A DNA stretch of 64,000 nucleotides from an uncultured Propionibacteriaceae bacterium. Its GTDB lineage: Bacteria > Actinomycetota > Actinomycetes > Propionibacteriales > Propionibacteriaceae. The notes beneath the pieces are model-generated. The model searched no databases. It was not told where the DNA came from and worked only from the letters and a program-made list of their open reading frames with translations. The number at the start of each line of letters is the position of its first letter. Within the stretch, counting starts at the first letter, position 1. Location: positions 1 through 64,000 of the forward strand of contig CALIWR010000006.1 in the NCBI GenBank assembly GCA_938046585.1. The letters are read 5' to 3'. Below, piece by piece: positions 34,812-43,587 of the stretch. Made by a program: the position numbers and the translations under genes.

Positions 34812-36043
34812 GTCTGTTCGAGACAATCCGGGTCGCGGTCGCTGCGGTCGCTGCGCGCAAACTGCGCAGTGCCCTCACGATGCTCGGGATCCTGATCGGG
34901 ATCGCCTCGGTGATGCTCACCGTCGGGTTGGGCCAGGGTGCCCAGCAGAGCATCACCAGCCAGATCAACAAGCTGGGCTCGAACATGCTGATCGTCACCC
35001 CCGGCGCCGGTACCGGCATGGGTTCCGGGCGTAATGTGAATCAAGCTGTGACCCCACTCACCCTTGACGATGCAGCGATATTGGCCGATCAGCGGGTCTG
35101 CCCCGATATCCTGCGGGTGGCTCCGATCACACAGGCCGGGGCAACCGTCCAGGCCGGTACCACTTCGGCCACCACGACCATCACCGGGACCTCGCCGCAA
35201 TGGCTGCCGATCCGGGCCAAGAAGCTAAGCCAGGGCCGCTTCTTCACCGAGGATGAGTCGCGTGGCGGCCGGCTGGTGGCGGTCATCGGTTCGAGTACCG
35301 CGGCGGCGCTGTACGGCGCTGGCAGCCATCCGATAGGACGTACCCTGACGATCAATGGCCATACCCTCACCGTGATCGGAGTCTTGGAGGCTGCCGGGCA
35401 ATCGCTCGCCGGTAACGATGACGACGTGATCGTGATCCCGTCGGGAACCTTCGCGAGCCGGATGGCGACCGGAGCCAATATGAACAATGTGGCGATGATC
35501 CTGCTGGAGGCCAGGGACCAGGAGTCTCTGTCAGCAGCCCAACAGCAGGCGACAGCCACCATGCTGCTCCAGCACCGTACGACCGCCGATTCCCCCGATT
35601 TCACGGTCTCCAGCCAGCAGGCGCTGGTGAATACCGTCAACCGGATGACCGCTGTGCTTACCGTCCTGCTCAGTGGTCTGGCGGCCATCTCACTGATCGT
35701 GGGCGGCATTGGGGTGATGAACATCATGCTGGTCAGCGTTACCGAACGGATCCGCGAGATCGGGCTGCGCAAGGCGCTCGGCGCCCGGCCAGCGGTGATC
35801 ATGCAGCAGTTCCTGGTGGAGGCCGGCATCCTCGGGGTTCTGGGCGGACTGCTCGGGATCGGACTCGGGATCGGACTCGGCCAGCTGATCAGCAGCGTGA
35901 TCAGCAGCCTTGATGTCGTCATCTCTCCCACGGCCACCATCGCAGCGCTCCTGGTATCGCTGGCGATCGGGATCTCCGCTGGGGTCTATCCCGCATGGCG
36001 GGCCGCTCGGCTTGCTCCTATCGACGCTCTCCGGAACGAGTAA
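34808..36043 (+). CDS. MacB-like ABC transporter permease (FtsX superfamily)
   Basis: A 411-residue permease. One membrane helix after IRVAVAAVAARKLRSALTML is followed by a MacB periplasmic-core-like external domain (about residues 50-280). Three C-terminal helices follow within the FtsX domain (TVLLSGLAAISLIVGGIGVM, NIMLVSVTERIREIGLRKAL and the final VSLAIGISAGVYPAWRAARL). It has the four-helix topology of MacB/LolC rather than the longer FtsX-repeat type. It is coupled to the ATPase, with the second adaptor gene four bases downstream. The substrate is unknown: peptide, antibiotic or lipid export are all possible. Confidence 0.9.
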   Translation: MSLFETIRVAVAAVAARKLRSALTMLGILIGIASVMLTVGLGQGAQQSITSQINKLGSNMLIVTPGAGTGMGSGRNVNQAVTPLTLDDAAILADQRVCPDILRVAPITQAGATVQAGTTSATTTITGTSPQWLPIRAKKLSQGRFFTEDESRGGRLVAVIGSSTAAALYGAGSHPIGRTLTINGHTLTVIGVLEAAGQSLAGNDDDVIVIPSGTFASRMATGANMNNVAMILLEARDQESLSAAQQQATATMLLQHRTTADSPDFTVSSQQALVNTVNRMTAVLTVLLSGLAAISLIVGGIGVMNIMLVSVTERIREIGLRKALGARPAVIMQQFLVEAGILGVLGGLLGIGLGIGLGQLISSVISSLDVVISPTATIAALLVSLAIGISAGVYPAWRAARLAPIDALRNE

Positions 36044-36047
36044 ACAT

Positions 36048-38135
36048 ATGCCTTCTGCACGACGCATCCTCACTGGTGGGGTTCTGGTCACCGCGGCTCT
36101 TGGGATCACCGTGGCGGGTGTCCTGGCATATCAGACCGCAAACGGGGCGACTGCTCTCAGCGACCGATACCGGCTGGTGACCGCGGGGCCTGGGACGGTG
36201 ACCACATCGCTGTCGCTGTCGGGAACAGTGCACCACGTCGACCAGGTGTCGGTGTCGTTCCCGACGATGGGCACCGTGACCCAGGTCCACGTCAAGGCCG
36301 GCGATCGGGTAGCGGCTGGGGCCCCGCTGGCCACCATTGACAGCACCCCGTTGCAGGATGAGGTCTTGGCGGCTGAGGCCGCCTATCAGCAGGCGCGGCT
36401 GAAGTTGGAGATCGACCAGAAGATCTACGACGCCAAACCCTCGGCAGCTTCGGCGCCGGTCGGGGCTGGCCGGGCGAATCCGGCTGCTGGCGCGGCGGCT
36501 GGCGGCGCCGGCGGCGGCGGGCCCGCCGTGGCGGCTGGCGGTTCCCATGGTGGTGCCCCGGCCGGTGCGCCGGGGCCGGCGGCCGGCCCTGGCGGGGCCA
36601 CCCTTCCTGGCGCTGCCCCGGACCCTCAGGCAGCGGCCCGGGCCGCTGCTGCCCTCGCCGCCCTGCAGCAGAGCGTCGCCGCGGTCCAAGCCGAGGTCCC
36701 GGTTTTTGCCCAGGCCTGCCTGGCACCGCTGCAGTCGCAGACGCCTTTCGGTCCTGCGCCGACCGTGACCGTCACCCAGACCGTCACGGCCACCCAGACC
36801 GTCACGACCACGGCCACCCCGTCAGCCTCCGCCACCCCCAGCGGGTCGGTCTCTGCGACGCCGAGTCGTACGGCATCGACTGCGGCTGGCAGCCGTACGG
36901 CGACGCCGATTCGAGACCTGCCGGCTGCCACCGTGTCCGCGCCGACGCCCTCGGCTACCGCCTCGCCGTCGGCGCCGCGCAGCCTGGATCCCGCCTGCCA
37001 GGCATCGGTCGAGAGACTGAGCCGGTTGGCGGTGATGCTGCCCCAGCAGATGACCACCGCCCAGCAGGCTCTCGTCGCGGCTCAGCAGTCGCTGACCGCC
37101 CAGGCGGCCCTGCTCCAGGCGCAGGCCGCCCAGGTGCAGCAGCAGGGACGGGCCGTGCAGCAGCAGGCGGCGGTGCTGCGCCAGCAGGCTGTCGCCCTCC
37201 AGCAGCAGGCAGCCCTGTTGCGTCAGCAGGCGGCCGCGCTGCAAGGCCAGGCCGCGGCCGCGGCCCAGGCGGCGGCTAGGGGCGGGTCGGGCACGGTCAC
37301 CGAGGCCGGGTTGATCTCTGACCGGGCGGCGGTCGATCAGGCCGCTTTGGCGTTGCGTCAGGCCCGGGATCATCTCGCTGGCGCCACCATCACCGCTCCG
37401 GTCGCGGGTGTGGTCGCCTCGATCCCGTTCACCGTCGGTCAGCCGGCGAGTATCGCCTCTTCCGCCGTGATCATCGGCCCGGGTGCGGTCGAGATCACCG
37501 CCCCGGTGTCGCTGGCCCAGCGGCCTCAGGTGGCGCCCGGGCAGAAGGTGACGGTGTCTAGCGTCATCGGCGCCTCTGACCTGTCCGGCACCACTACCCG
37601 GATCGGTCTGCTCCCGATGGTGGGCGCGCTTCCCGCCAACCAGATGGCTGCCGCGGCAGCCAGCGCTGCCGCTAGCGCCAGCGCAGTCGCCGGATCGGCG
37701 CCGGCTGCTGGAGCCACCAACAGTTCGGTGTCGTACCCGGTGGTGATTACCGTCGGGGCCGGTGGCGCGGATCTGCCGGAAGGTTCCCGGGTTCAGGTCA
37801 CTATCACCACGTTGACCACCCAGGCCGCCGTTATGGTCCCCGCCTCAGCCATCACCCCACAATCGACCACCACTGGTACCGTCTCTGTTGTCGTTGCAGG
37901 CAAGGTCGAGACCCGTACCGTCACGCTTGGTGCTCGCAGCGGCGCCGACGTTGAGGTCCTCAGTGGTATCGCAGCCGGCGAGCAAGTGGTCATCGCGGAC
38001 CGGCTCAAGCCTCTGCCCGAAATCGACCTCAACCGTGACCGTTCCCCAGAGCCCAACACGCCCAGTTCGTCCGCTCAGCCTGGCGCAGCCGGTACCCAGT
38101 CCCCGCAACCAGGCCAGCCGGCAACCACCCGATAA
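36048..38135 (+). CDS. Second, expanded efflux adaptor with Gln/Ala-rich coiled coil
   Basis: A protein of about 695 residues with the same frame as the first adaptor: an N-terminal membrane helix (ILTGGVLVTAALGITVAGVL), a lipoyl half (VHVKAGDRVAAGAPLATIDS), then a large insertion, and the second half (ITAPVAGVVASIPFTVGQPA). The insertion holds a Gly/Ala/Pro-rich loop (about 135-200), a Thr/Ser-rich stretch with TVTQTVTATQTVTTTATPSA, and a long helix of repeated QQQAAxLRQQA units (about 340-410). The C-terminus is Pro/Gln/Ser-rich. The start ATG follows the permease stop by four bases. A hairpin lies 16 bases after its stop. Confidence 0.8.
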   Translation: MPSARRILTGGVLVTAALGITVAGVLAYQTANGATALSDRYRLVTAGPGTVTTSLSLSGTVHHVDQVSVSFPTMGTVTQVHVKAGDRVAAGAPLATIDSTPLQDEVLAAEAAYQQARLKLEIDQKIYDAKPSAASAPVGAGRANPAAGAAAGGAGGGGPAVAAGGSHGGAPAGAPGPAAGPGGATLPGAAPDPQAAARAAAALAALQQSVAAVQAEVPVFAQACLAPLQSQTPFGPAPTVTVTQTVTATQTVTTTATPSASATPSGSVSATPSRTASTAAGSRTATPIRDLPAATVSAPTPSATASPSAPRSLDPACQASVERLSRLAVMLPQQMTTAQQALVAAQQSLTAQAALLQAQAAQVQQQGRAVQQQAAVLRQQAVALQQQAALLRQQAAALQGQAAAAAQAAARGGSGTVTEAGLISDRAAVDQAALALRQARDHLAGATITAPVAGVVASIPFTVGQPASIASSAVIIGPGAVEITAPVSLAQRPQVAPGQKVTVSSVIGASDLSGTTTRIGLLPMVGALPANQMAAAAASAAASASAVAGSAPAAGATNSSVSYPVVITVGAGGADLPEGSRVQVTITTLTTQAAVMVPASAITPQSTTTGTVSVVVAGKVETRTVTLGARSGADVEVLSGIAAGEQVVIADRLKPLPEIDLNRDRSPEPNTPSSSAQPGAAGTQSPQPGQPATTR

Positions 38136-38150
38136 CGGCTCTGATCAAGG

Positions 38151-38200
38151 CTCGGGCAGATCGACCGCTTTGGATGGTGTAGCGGTCGATCTGCCTCGAG
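38151..38200 (+). terminator. Strong hairpin after the efflux operon
   Basis: A perfect 15-base-pair stem, GGCAGATCGACCGCT (38155-38169) with AGCGGTCGATCTGCC (38181-38195), has an 11-base loop. Four more pairs (CTCG 38151-38154 with CGAG 38197-38200) extend it past one bulged T. No T-run follows, so it is not a textbook intrinsic terminator, but its place 16 bases after the last efflux gene and 11 bases before the end of the opposing immunity relic suits a terminator for both strands. Confidence 0.6.
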
Positions 38201-38210
38201 GAGGCACGTA

Positions 38211-38697
38211 TCAGATTCCACCCACGTCGTCGTTGGGGAAGGTGTCGATCAGTCTCAAAGTGGCATCCGGCGGGACCGTGTTATGCTCACGATAGTACGC
38301 CTAGATGACCGCGGCCTCCTCCGCGGTATACACCTCATTAGTAGCGACCTGGATACTGCGGTCCTGCCAGGAGATGGTCGTCGGCTCGGGCCCTGGAGCC
38401 CCAGGCTTACCAACAGCATAAAAACAGTACCCATCGTCACCGCGCTGCTCTCGACGCATCCATCTCAATCGACAGCCGCTGCGCCGTACCGGCAGACTGC
38501 AGGAACTCCCGAGCCCCAGCCCCATTCAACACACGCGTCGGATTATCCTCAGGAAGCCGCCACAACGCAGCACTCCATTCTTCATCGCCATCAAGCAGAC
38601 CAAGCATAGTTGCCATCTCCTGATCAGCCTCCACCGGATCATCAGGAGTAGTCATAAAAAACCGCCAATTAGTGGCAGTGGCATGAGTCGGCTTCAT
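38211..38697 (-). pseudogene. Broken Imm1-like immunity gene
   Basis: Reading from ATG 38697, with AAGGA nine bases upstream, the frame gives MTTPDDPVEADQEMATMLGL ... EEWSAALWRLPEDNPTRVL ... LSIEMDASRAAR and then stops. The homologous continuation (DDGYCFYAVGKPGAPG ... ISWQDRSIQVATNEVYTAEE) lies in a shifted frame, so there is a frameshift near 38445. That frame meets a TAG at 38301-38303, after which AYYREHNTVPPDATLRLIDT continues in frame to 38211. The pieces together resemble an Imm1 immunity protein of about 140-160 residues. One frameshift and one nonsense codon make it inactive. It lies 22 bases after the toxin relic, the usual toxin-immunity order. Confidence 0.65.
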
Positions 38698-38719
38698 AAT
38701 TTTATCCTTACCATAGACA

Positions 38720-39109
38720 TCAATCGACGGACATCACTCGGACGCTCGTCACCGAGATGGGTCGCCCATCTCATTTCCCACACGCAGGGTTGGCGTATGA
38801 AACGCGTTCATCGAAATGTCGCTGAACATGAGAAGGCTGATAATATTTATGATATGCGCTGCCGCTTTTGACCTCTACCCCCTCATAGGTGCCATCCCTC
38901 TTCAAGGCCAGGCCGTCATATTTCCTGATCTGCCTCTCGCCTTTTCCAGCGAATCTCACCTCAACCTGCCTTCGGGTCACCTCACGTTTTGTCTTCCTCG
39001 TATACCGAGCAAGCCCCTGAGCTTCCTTGTCGGCGCTCACAGCATCATGCCCCGTGTAATTACCGAAGGTATCGCGACCGTCACCTAGGCTGACGCCCCG
39101 AAGCCTCTC
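38720..39109 (-). pseudogene. Remnant of a polymorphic-toxin C-terminal nuclease domain
   Basis: The frame reads ERLRGVSLGDGRDTFGNYTG, then HDAVSADKEAQGLARY, then RKYDGLALKRDGTYEGVEVK SG and QRHFDERVSYANPACGK. An in-frame TGA (38771-38773) follows, then DGRPISVTSVRVMSVD to the true end at 38720. Asp in KYDG with EVK fits a PD-(D/E)xK nuclease at the tip of RHS/LXG-type toxins. A second in-frame TGA (39110-39112) cuts the upstream side, where the delivery domain should be but is not seen. GC content is clearly lower than in the flanks. No secretion machinery is nearby. The exact toxin family is unresolved. Confidence 0.6.
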
Positions 39110-39595
39110 TCATTCCTCACGCGGCAGGAGACGCGCCTCTTCCCGCGTCGGCGTTCTCGTCAATGAGGTCCGAACGCCCTGAGACTTGGACGCCGCCTGT
39201 CTTTCTCCCTTGCGGGTGGACGTCGGTATCCTCTTCGACCTGGTTGGGAGGTCCAATTCCTTGGCGAGCCTCTTGAAAGGGCCTCGCAGCAGGGGTGATG
39301 CGGTTCGGCATGGGTCTACTCAGCGAAGCCGCCGGTGGCTGAACCACCGCACCTGCGGCCGATCGACCATGCCCAGTAACACACCAGCCATACCCGTCAC
39401 CCTCCGTCCCTGGAAGACACCCGGACCCGGATCGACCTTCACATACGCCAGCGCGCATGTCAACCCCTAACAGCCTCGAGCCAGGCGCCGGGGAGCAAGC
39501 AGAGGAATCGCTTCCCGTACCACCGATCCGCCCATCAGACCTACCTGGGCATTACGGCAATCCCACCATGGGCATCAGGCAGATTGACTGGCTGG
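39110..39595. other. Decayed DNA upstream of the toxin remnant
   Basis: About 486 bases between the toxin relic and the proB stop. In the toxin frame, an open stretch upstream of the TGA (39110-39112) reads LAKELDLPTRSKRIPTSTRK and ends LTRTPTREEARLLPREE; this may be degraded toxin sequence. Another leftward frame is open here too. None has convincing codon use or a start. I call no gene in this stretch. Confidence 0.4.
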
Positions 39596-40720
39596 TCAGC
39601 GGGTGGAATCGGGCCGGCGGCGCCGGAGCACCATCGAGTCTCGGTGGACTACCTCGCGCTGATAGTCCCGCCCCAGTTCACGGGCCAGGTCCCGGGTGCT
39701 GCGGCCCAGCAGCTGGGGCAGCACATCGGCGTCGTAGCTGACGATCCCCCGGGCCACCGCGGTCCCTGACTGGTCCACCAGAAGCACCGGCTCGCCGGCG
39801 TGGAAGGAACCGCGGACCTCGGTCACTCCAGCTGGCAGCAGGGAAGCCCCGCCACCTCGAACAGCCTGGACTGCCCCATCGTCGAGAACCAATTCCCCCG
39901 CCGGTTGTGAGGCGTGAGCCAGCCAGTTGAGACGCGAGGGACGCCGCCTGCCCGACGGGTGAAAGACGGTGCCGGCCCGACCGGTCAGGGCCAGCCCGAT
40001 CTGCTCGGCGCTGGCCAGCACCACCGGGATCCCGGCCCCGGTGGCGACCCGGGCGGCCTCCATCTTGGTAGTCATTCCCCCGGTCCCCACCCGGCTACCG
40101 AGCCGGGAGGTATCCACCCGCAACTCGTCGATGTTGCGGACCTCGTCGATCCGGACCGCGTCCGGCTGGGACGGGTGCGCGCTGTACAGGGCGTCCACGT
40201 CGGAGAGCAGGAACAGCGCATCGGCGCGTACCAGGTGAGCGACCAAGGCAGCTAACCGGTCATTGTCGCCGAAGCGGATCTCGCTGGTGGCGACGGTGTC
40301 GTTCTCGTTGATGATCGGGACTACCCCCAGCTCCAGCAGCCGGTCCAGGGTCCGCAGTGCGTTACGGTAGGTGCCCTGCCGGGTAGTGTCGTCGACAGTC
40401 AGCAGTACCTGCCCGACGGTCAGGCCTTGCGCGGCGAACCGGGCCGCGTAGTGTTCCACGAGCAGCCCCTGACCGACCGCGGCGGCCGCCTGCTGTGATG
40501 CCAGGTCCCGGGGCCGGGTCCGCATCCCGAGCGGCCCCATCCCGGCCGCGATCGCGCCAGAAGAGACCAATACCACTTCCCGGTCCCGGCGCCGGGCGCC
40601 GGCCACGGCGTCGACGATCCGGTCCAGCCGGCCCGGATCGATCCCGCCCTCGGGCGTGGTCAGCGACGACGAGCCGACCTTGACCACGATCCGGCGGGCG
40701 GTACGGACCCGGCTACGCAT
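39596..40720 (-). CDS. proB: Glutamate 5-kinase
   Basis: A 374-residue enzyme for the first step of proline synthesis. The amino acid kinase domain has [54 protein letters not shown] and [22 protein letters not shown]-terminal PUA domain (about 280-360) starts near [21 protein letters not shown] used the ATG at 40720, eight bases inside the obg 3' end; a TTG at 40741 is possible. proA is separated from it by the efflux and toxin segment. Feedback inhibition by proline is usual for PUA-containing ProB. Confidence 0.94.
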   Translation of the reverse strand: MRSRVRTARRIVVKVGSSSLTTPEGGIDPGRLDRIVDAVAGARRRDREVVLVSSGAIAAGMGPLGMRTRPRDLASQQAAAAVGQGLLVEHYAARFAAQGLTVGQVLLTVDDTTRQGTYRNALRTLDRLLELGVVPIINENDTVATSEIRFGDNDRLAALVAHLVRADALFLLSDVDALYSAHPSQPDAVRIDEVRNIDELRVDTSRLGSRVGTGGMTTKMEAARVATGAGIPVVLASAEQIGLALTGRAGTVFHPSGRRRPSRLNWLAHASQPAGELVLDDGAVQAVRGGGASLLPAGVTEVRGSFHAGEPVLLVDQSGTAVARGIVSYDADVLPQLLGRSTRDLARELGRDYQREVVHRDSMVLRRRRPDSTR

Positions 40721-42200
40721 CCGGACCCAGGTCCGGGTCAAGCCCGATCAGGGCGGCCGAGACCGCCTGCTCGGCGGCTTTACGCTGGTGGTATTCGGCG
40801 TCCCTGGCCCGCCGTCGTTGCACCGCCGGACGTAACTGCTGCATCCGGTTGTCCTCGCCGCGCCGGCTCAGCAGCTCGGCGCCGATGTCGATCTGCGGGG
40901 CGAAGTCAAAGACCACGGCGTCCTCACCGCCGACTGCCACCGCATCCCCCGGCTCGGCGCCCAGCGCCAGCAGCTCGTCCTCAACCCCGAGCCGGTGCAG
41001 CCGGTCAGCCAGGTAGCCGACCGCCTCGGCATTGCTGAAGTCGGTCTGCCGGATCCAACGCTCGGGTCTCTCGCCGCGAACCCGCCACAAGAAGCCACCG
41101 TGACCATCGCCTTGGCGGGTGATCCGAAACGGCGGACCAGCCGCTACCGGTGGGGCCATCACGATCCGCTGGGTCGGGGCCGGCTGCACCGCGCGGCGGT
41201 TGGCCACCAGTGTGGCCATGGCATGGCGCAGATTGTCCAGCCCGGCCCCGGAGACCGCGCTCACCAGATGCACCTCCAACCCGCGGGCCTGCAGATCCGG
41301 CACCACCAGCGCGGCGAGTTCGGCGCCGTCGGGGACGTCCACCTTGTTGAGCGCCACCAGCCGGGGGCGGTCGTCTAAGCCGCCGTACGCCCGCAGCTCG
41401 GCCTCGATCACGTCTAGATCAGTAAGCGGGTCACGGCCCGGTTCGTACGTGGCGCAGTCGATCACGTGCACGATCGCCTGGCAGCGTTCGATGTGGCGTA
41501 GAAAGTCGTGCCCTAAGCCGCGGCCCTCGGCGGCCCCTTCGATCAGCCCGGGAACATCCGCAACGGTGTAGGTGACATCACCGGCCACGACTACTCCCAG
41601 GTTGGGTACCAAGGTGGTGAACGGGTAGTCGGCGATCGCTGGCCGGGCCCGGGAGATGGCGGCGATCAGCGAAGATTTGCCGGCGCTGGGAAACCCCACC
41701 AGCCCGACATCGGCCAGCACCTTCAGTTCGAGGCTGATCCGGCGCTGCTCACCAGGCTCGCCGAGCAAAGCAAAGCCGGGAGCCTTGCGGGCTGCCGTAG
41801 CCAACGCCTCGTTGCCCAATCCGCCTCGACCGCCCCTGGCGACCACCAGCTCAGCGCCGGCGCCGACCAGGTCGGCCAATACCTGCCCGGTAGCGGTGTC
41901 GGTGACGATCGTCCCATCCGGGACCGAGAGCACCACATCGGCGGCATTGGCCCCGTTCTGGTGTCCGCCCCGGCCGGGCTGCCCGTTAGCAGCTTTCCGG
42001 TGGGACTGACGGTGGTAGTCGATCAGGGTGGTGAGATTGGGGTCTACCCGCAGGATCACCGATCCTCCGTTGCCGCCGTTGCCGCCGTCCGGCCCGCCCA
42101 GCGGTTTGAACTTCTCCCGGTGGACGGAGGCACAGCCGTGCCCACCCTTGCCGGCGATCACCTCCAAGGTCACGGAGTCGACGAACGACGCGATGGCCAT
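40713..42200 (-). CDS. obg: Obg/CgtA ribosome-associated GTPase
   Basis: A 495-residue GTPase involved in large-subunit assembly and stress control. The Gly-rich Obg fold comes first ([40 protein letters not shown]), then the G domain with [10 protein letters not shown] (G1), DVPGLIEGA (G3) and [10 protein letters not shown] (G4), and a C-terminal OCT domain ([20 protein letters not shown]). A basic Arg/Ala tail of about 50 residues ends it. I chose the ATG at 42200, preceded by GAGGAGGAAG. The neighbours rpmA and rplU are upstream, as is typical. Confidence 0.95.
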   Translation of the reverse strand: MAIASFVDSVTLEVIAGKGGHGCASVHREKFKPLGGPDGGNGGNGGSVILRVDPNLTTLIDYHRQSHRKAANGQPGRGGHQNGANAADVVLSVPDGTIVTDTATGQVLADLVGAGAELVVARGGRGGLGNEALATAARKAPGFALLGEPGEQRRISLELKVLADVGLVGFPSAGKSSLIAAISRARPAIADYPFTTLVPNLGVVVAGDVTYTVADVPGLIEGAAEGRGLGHDFLRHIERCQAIVHVIDCATYEPGRDPLTDLDVIEAELRAYGGLDDRPRLVALNKVDVPDGAELAALVVPDLQARGLEVHLVSAVSGAGLDNLRHAMATLVANRRAVQPAPTQRIVMAPPVAAGPPFRITRQGDGHGGFLWRVRGERPERWIRQTDFSNAEAVGYLADRLHRLGVEDELLALGAEPGDAVAVGGEDAVVFDFAPQIDIGAELLSRRGEDNRMQQLRPAVQRRRARDAEYHQRKAAEQAVSAALIGLDPDLGPDA

Positions 42201-42310
42201 GCGGTCTTCCTCCTCGGTCGGCGTGGCAGGCACCATCGTCCCACACCGCTCGGTGTCCTCCTGGCATCGATCAACCAGCCGGCTCCAGGTACCGCAGTAG
42301 GCTCCGGGGC

Positions 42311-42736
42311 ATGGCTGAGATCGTCACCTGCAGATCCTGCAACCGTCGTAATCGGGTGCCGGCAGCGGCCGCAGGCCGGCCCCGCTGTGGCGGCTGCCAG
42401 ACCGACCTGCCGTGGGTCGCGGCTGCCACCGATGCCGATCTGCAGGCGGTGGTGCTGGAATCCACGGTTCCGGTCCTGCTGGACCTGTGGGCCCCCTGGT
42501 GCCCGCCCTGCCGGGCGGTCAGCCCGGTGTTGGAACGGATCGCGGCCGAACGAGCCGGCCACCTGAAGCTGGTCAAGATCAATACCGACGAGAACCCGGC
42601 TGCGACCACCCGCTTCGAGGCCTCGTCGATCCCGACCCTGGTGCTGCTGCGCGGCGGGCAGGTGCTCTCAACCCGCCGCGGCGCTCTTCCGTACCCGATG
42701 CTCAACAACTGGGTCACCACCACCCTCGGTGGCTGA
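42311..42736 (+). CDS. Thioredoxin 2-like protein with N-terminal zinc ribbon
   Basis: A 141-residue protein. Two N-terminal CxxC pairs ([11 protein letters not shown] and [11 protein letters not shown]) form a zinc ribbon like that of thioredoxin 2 (TrxC). The thioredoxin fold follows, with active site [15 protein letters not shown], then [20 protein letters not shown] with the cis-proline and LRGGQVL. It reduces disulfides in cytoplasmic proteins and is often induced by oxidants. It is divergent from obg and ends at a strong bidirectional terminator facing rpmA. Confidence 0.92.
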   Translation: MAEIVTCRSCNRRNRVPAAAAGRPRCGGCQTDLPWVAAATDADLQAVVLESTVPVLLDLWAPWCPPCRAVSPVLERIAAERAGHLKLVKINTDENPAATTRFEASSIPTLVLLRGGQVLSTRRGALPYPMLNNWVTTTLGG

Positions 42737-42772
42737 TGTGCCGGCCAAGCCGGATCTGGCCTCAGGCATCAG

Positions 42773-42802
42773 AAAAGCCTCCGGGATACCCCGGAGGCTT
42801 TT
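42773..42802. terminator. Bidirectional intrinsic terminator between the thioredoxin gene and rpmA
   Basis: A perfect 13-base-pair stem, AAAAGCCTCCGGG (42773-42785) with CCCGGAGGCTTTT (42790-42802), has a four-base loop. A-run and T-run ends on both sides let it terminate transcripts from either strand. It sits 37 bases after the thioredoxin stop and 15 bases before the rpmA stop on the opposite strand. Confidence 0.93.
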
Positions 42803-42816
42803 CCACGGATGAAAGA

Positions 42817-43071
42817 TCAGCCGGCGACGGTGACGTTCACCACGCGACGACCGCGCTTGGTGCCGAACTGCACCTGACCCGCGGCGAGGGCGAACAAGGT
42901 GTCATCGCCACCGCGCCCGACATTGTCGCCGGGGTGGAAGTGGGTGCCGCGCTGGCGGACGATGATCTCGCCGGCGCCGACCGCCTGACCGCCGTACCGC
43001 TTCACCCCAAGCCGCTGAGAATTGGAATCGCGGCCGTTCTTGGATGAGGACGCGCCCTTCTTGTGTGCCAT
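42817..43071 (-). CDS. rpmA: 50S ribosomal protein L27
   Basis: An 84-residue ribosomal protein near the peptidyl-transferase centre. It begins [20 protein letters not shown] and continues [20 protein letters not shown] and [19 protein letters not shown]. The start is direct, with no cleavable N-terminal extension of the Firmicutes type. It lies nine bases after rplU on the same strand. Confidence 0.97.
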   Translation of the reverse strand: MAHKKGASSSKNGRDSNSQRLGVKRYGGQAVGAGEIIVRQRGTHFHPGDNVGRGGDDTLFALAAGQVQFGTKRGRRVVNVTVAG

Positions 43072-43080
43072 ATCAGTCCC

Positions 43081-43386
43081 TCACTTGATCCCGGTGACCT
43101 TGACCTGGGTGTAGCGCTGGCGATGCCCTTGGCGCTTCTTGTACCCGGTCTTGTTCTTGAACTTGAGGATCCGGATCTTCGGCCCCTTGGTCTCGCCAAC
43201 CACCTCAGCGGTCACCGCCACCTTGGCCAATTTCTCGGAGGCCGACGTCACGGCATCGCCATCGACCAGCAGCAGCGGCTCCAGCGCCACTTCGTCGCCG
43301 GCCTGGGCATCGCGGAGGTCGATCTCCAGCACGTCGCCGACGGCCACCTTGTGCTGGCGCCCACCACTGCGCACGATCGCGTACAC
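43081..43386 (-). CDS. rplU: 50S ribosomal protein L21
   Basis: A 101-residue ribosomal protein starting with [23 protein letters not shown], then [20 protein letters not shown] and a C-terminal [15 protein letters not shown] longer open frame upstream has no L21-like sequence. It forms the rplU-rpmA pair. A hairpin lies 27 bases upstream of its start. Confidence 0.96.
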   Translation of the reverse strand: MYAIVRSGGRQHKVAVGDVLEIDLRDAQAGDEVALEPLLLVDGDAVTSASEKLAKVAVTAEVVGETKGPKIRILKFKNKTGYKKRQGHRQRYTQVKVTGIK

Positions 43387-43413
43387 GGTTGACCTACTCT
43401 CGTCTCGTCTCTG

Positions 43414-43434
43414 AGGCCGCGACCAGCGCGGCCT
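43414..43434 (-). promoter_or_regulatory. Hairpin in the rplU leader
   Basis: AGGCCGCG (43414-43421) and CGCGGCCT (43427-43434) form a perfect eight-base-pair stem with a five-base loop, starting 27 bases before the rplU GTG. Ribosomal protein operons are often controlled by leader structures to which their own product binds. Whether this is such an element, the rne terminator, or neutral GC-rich sequence cannot be decided here. Confidence 0.35.
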
Positions 43435-43587
43435 GGGCTGTCCTTCGGCCTTAGCCGAGCAGCACACCGACGCCCCATGCTACGGGGCCCAGGGGAAGAG
43501 GGTCAAACTGCTCCCCCGGCGGCACCGGCCGGGCAAGCCCTGCGTCGTGAGGGCTTCTCCCAGAATCCGGTACGGCCGAGCCTGGCC

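Noticed and set aside
39186..39470. + strand open frame upstream of the toxin relic
   Set aside because: No start signal, no recognisable sequence and uneven codon use; it lies in the decayed stretch and may be antisense to former toxin sequence.
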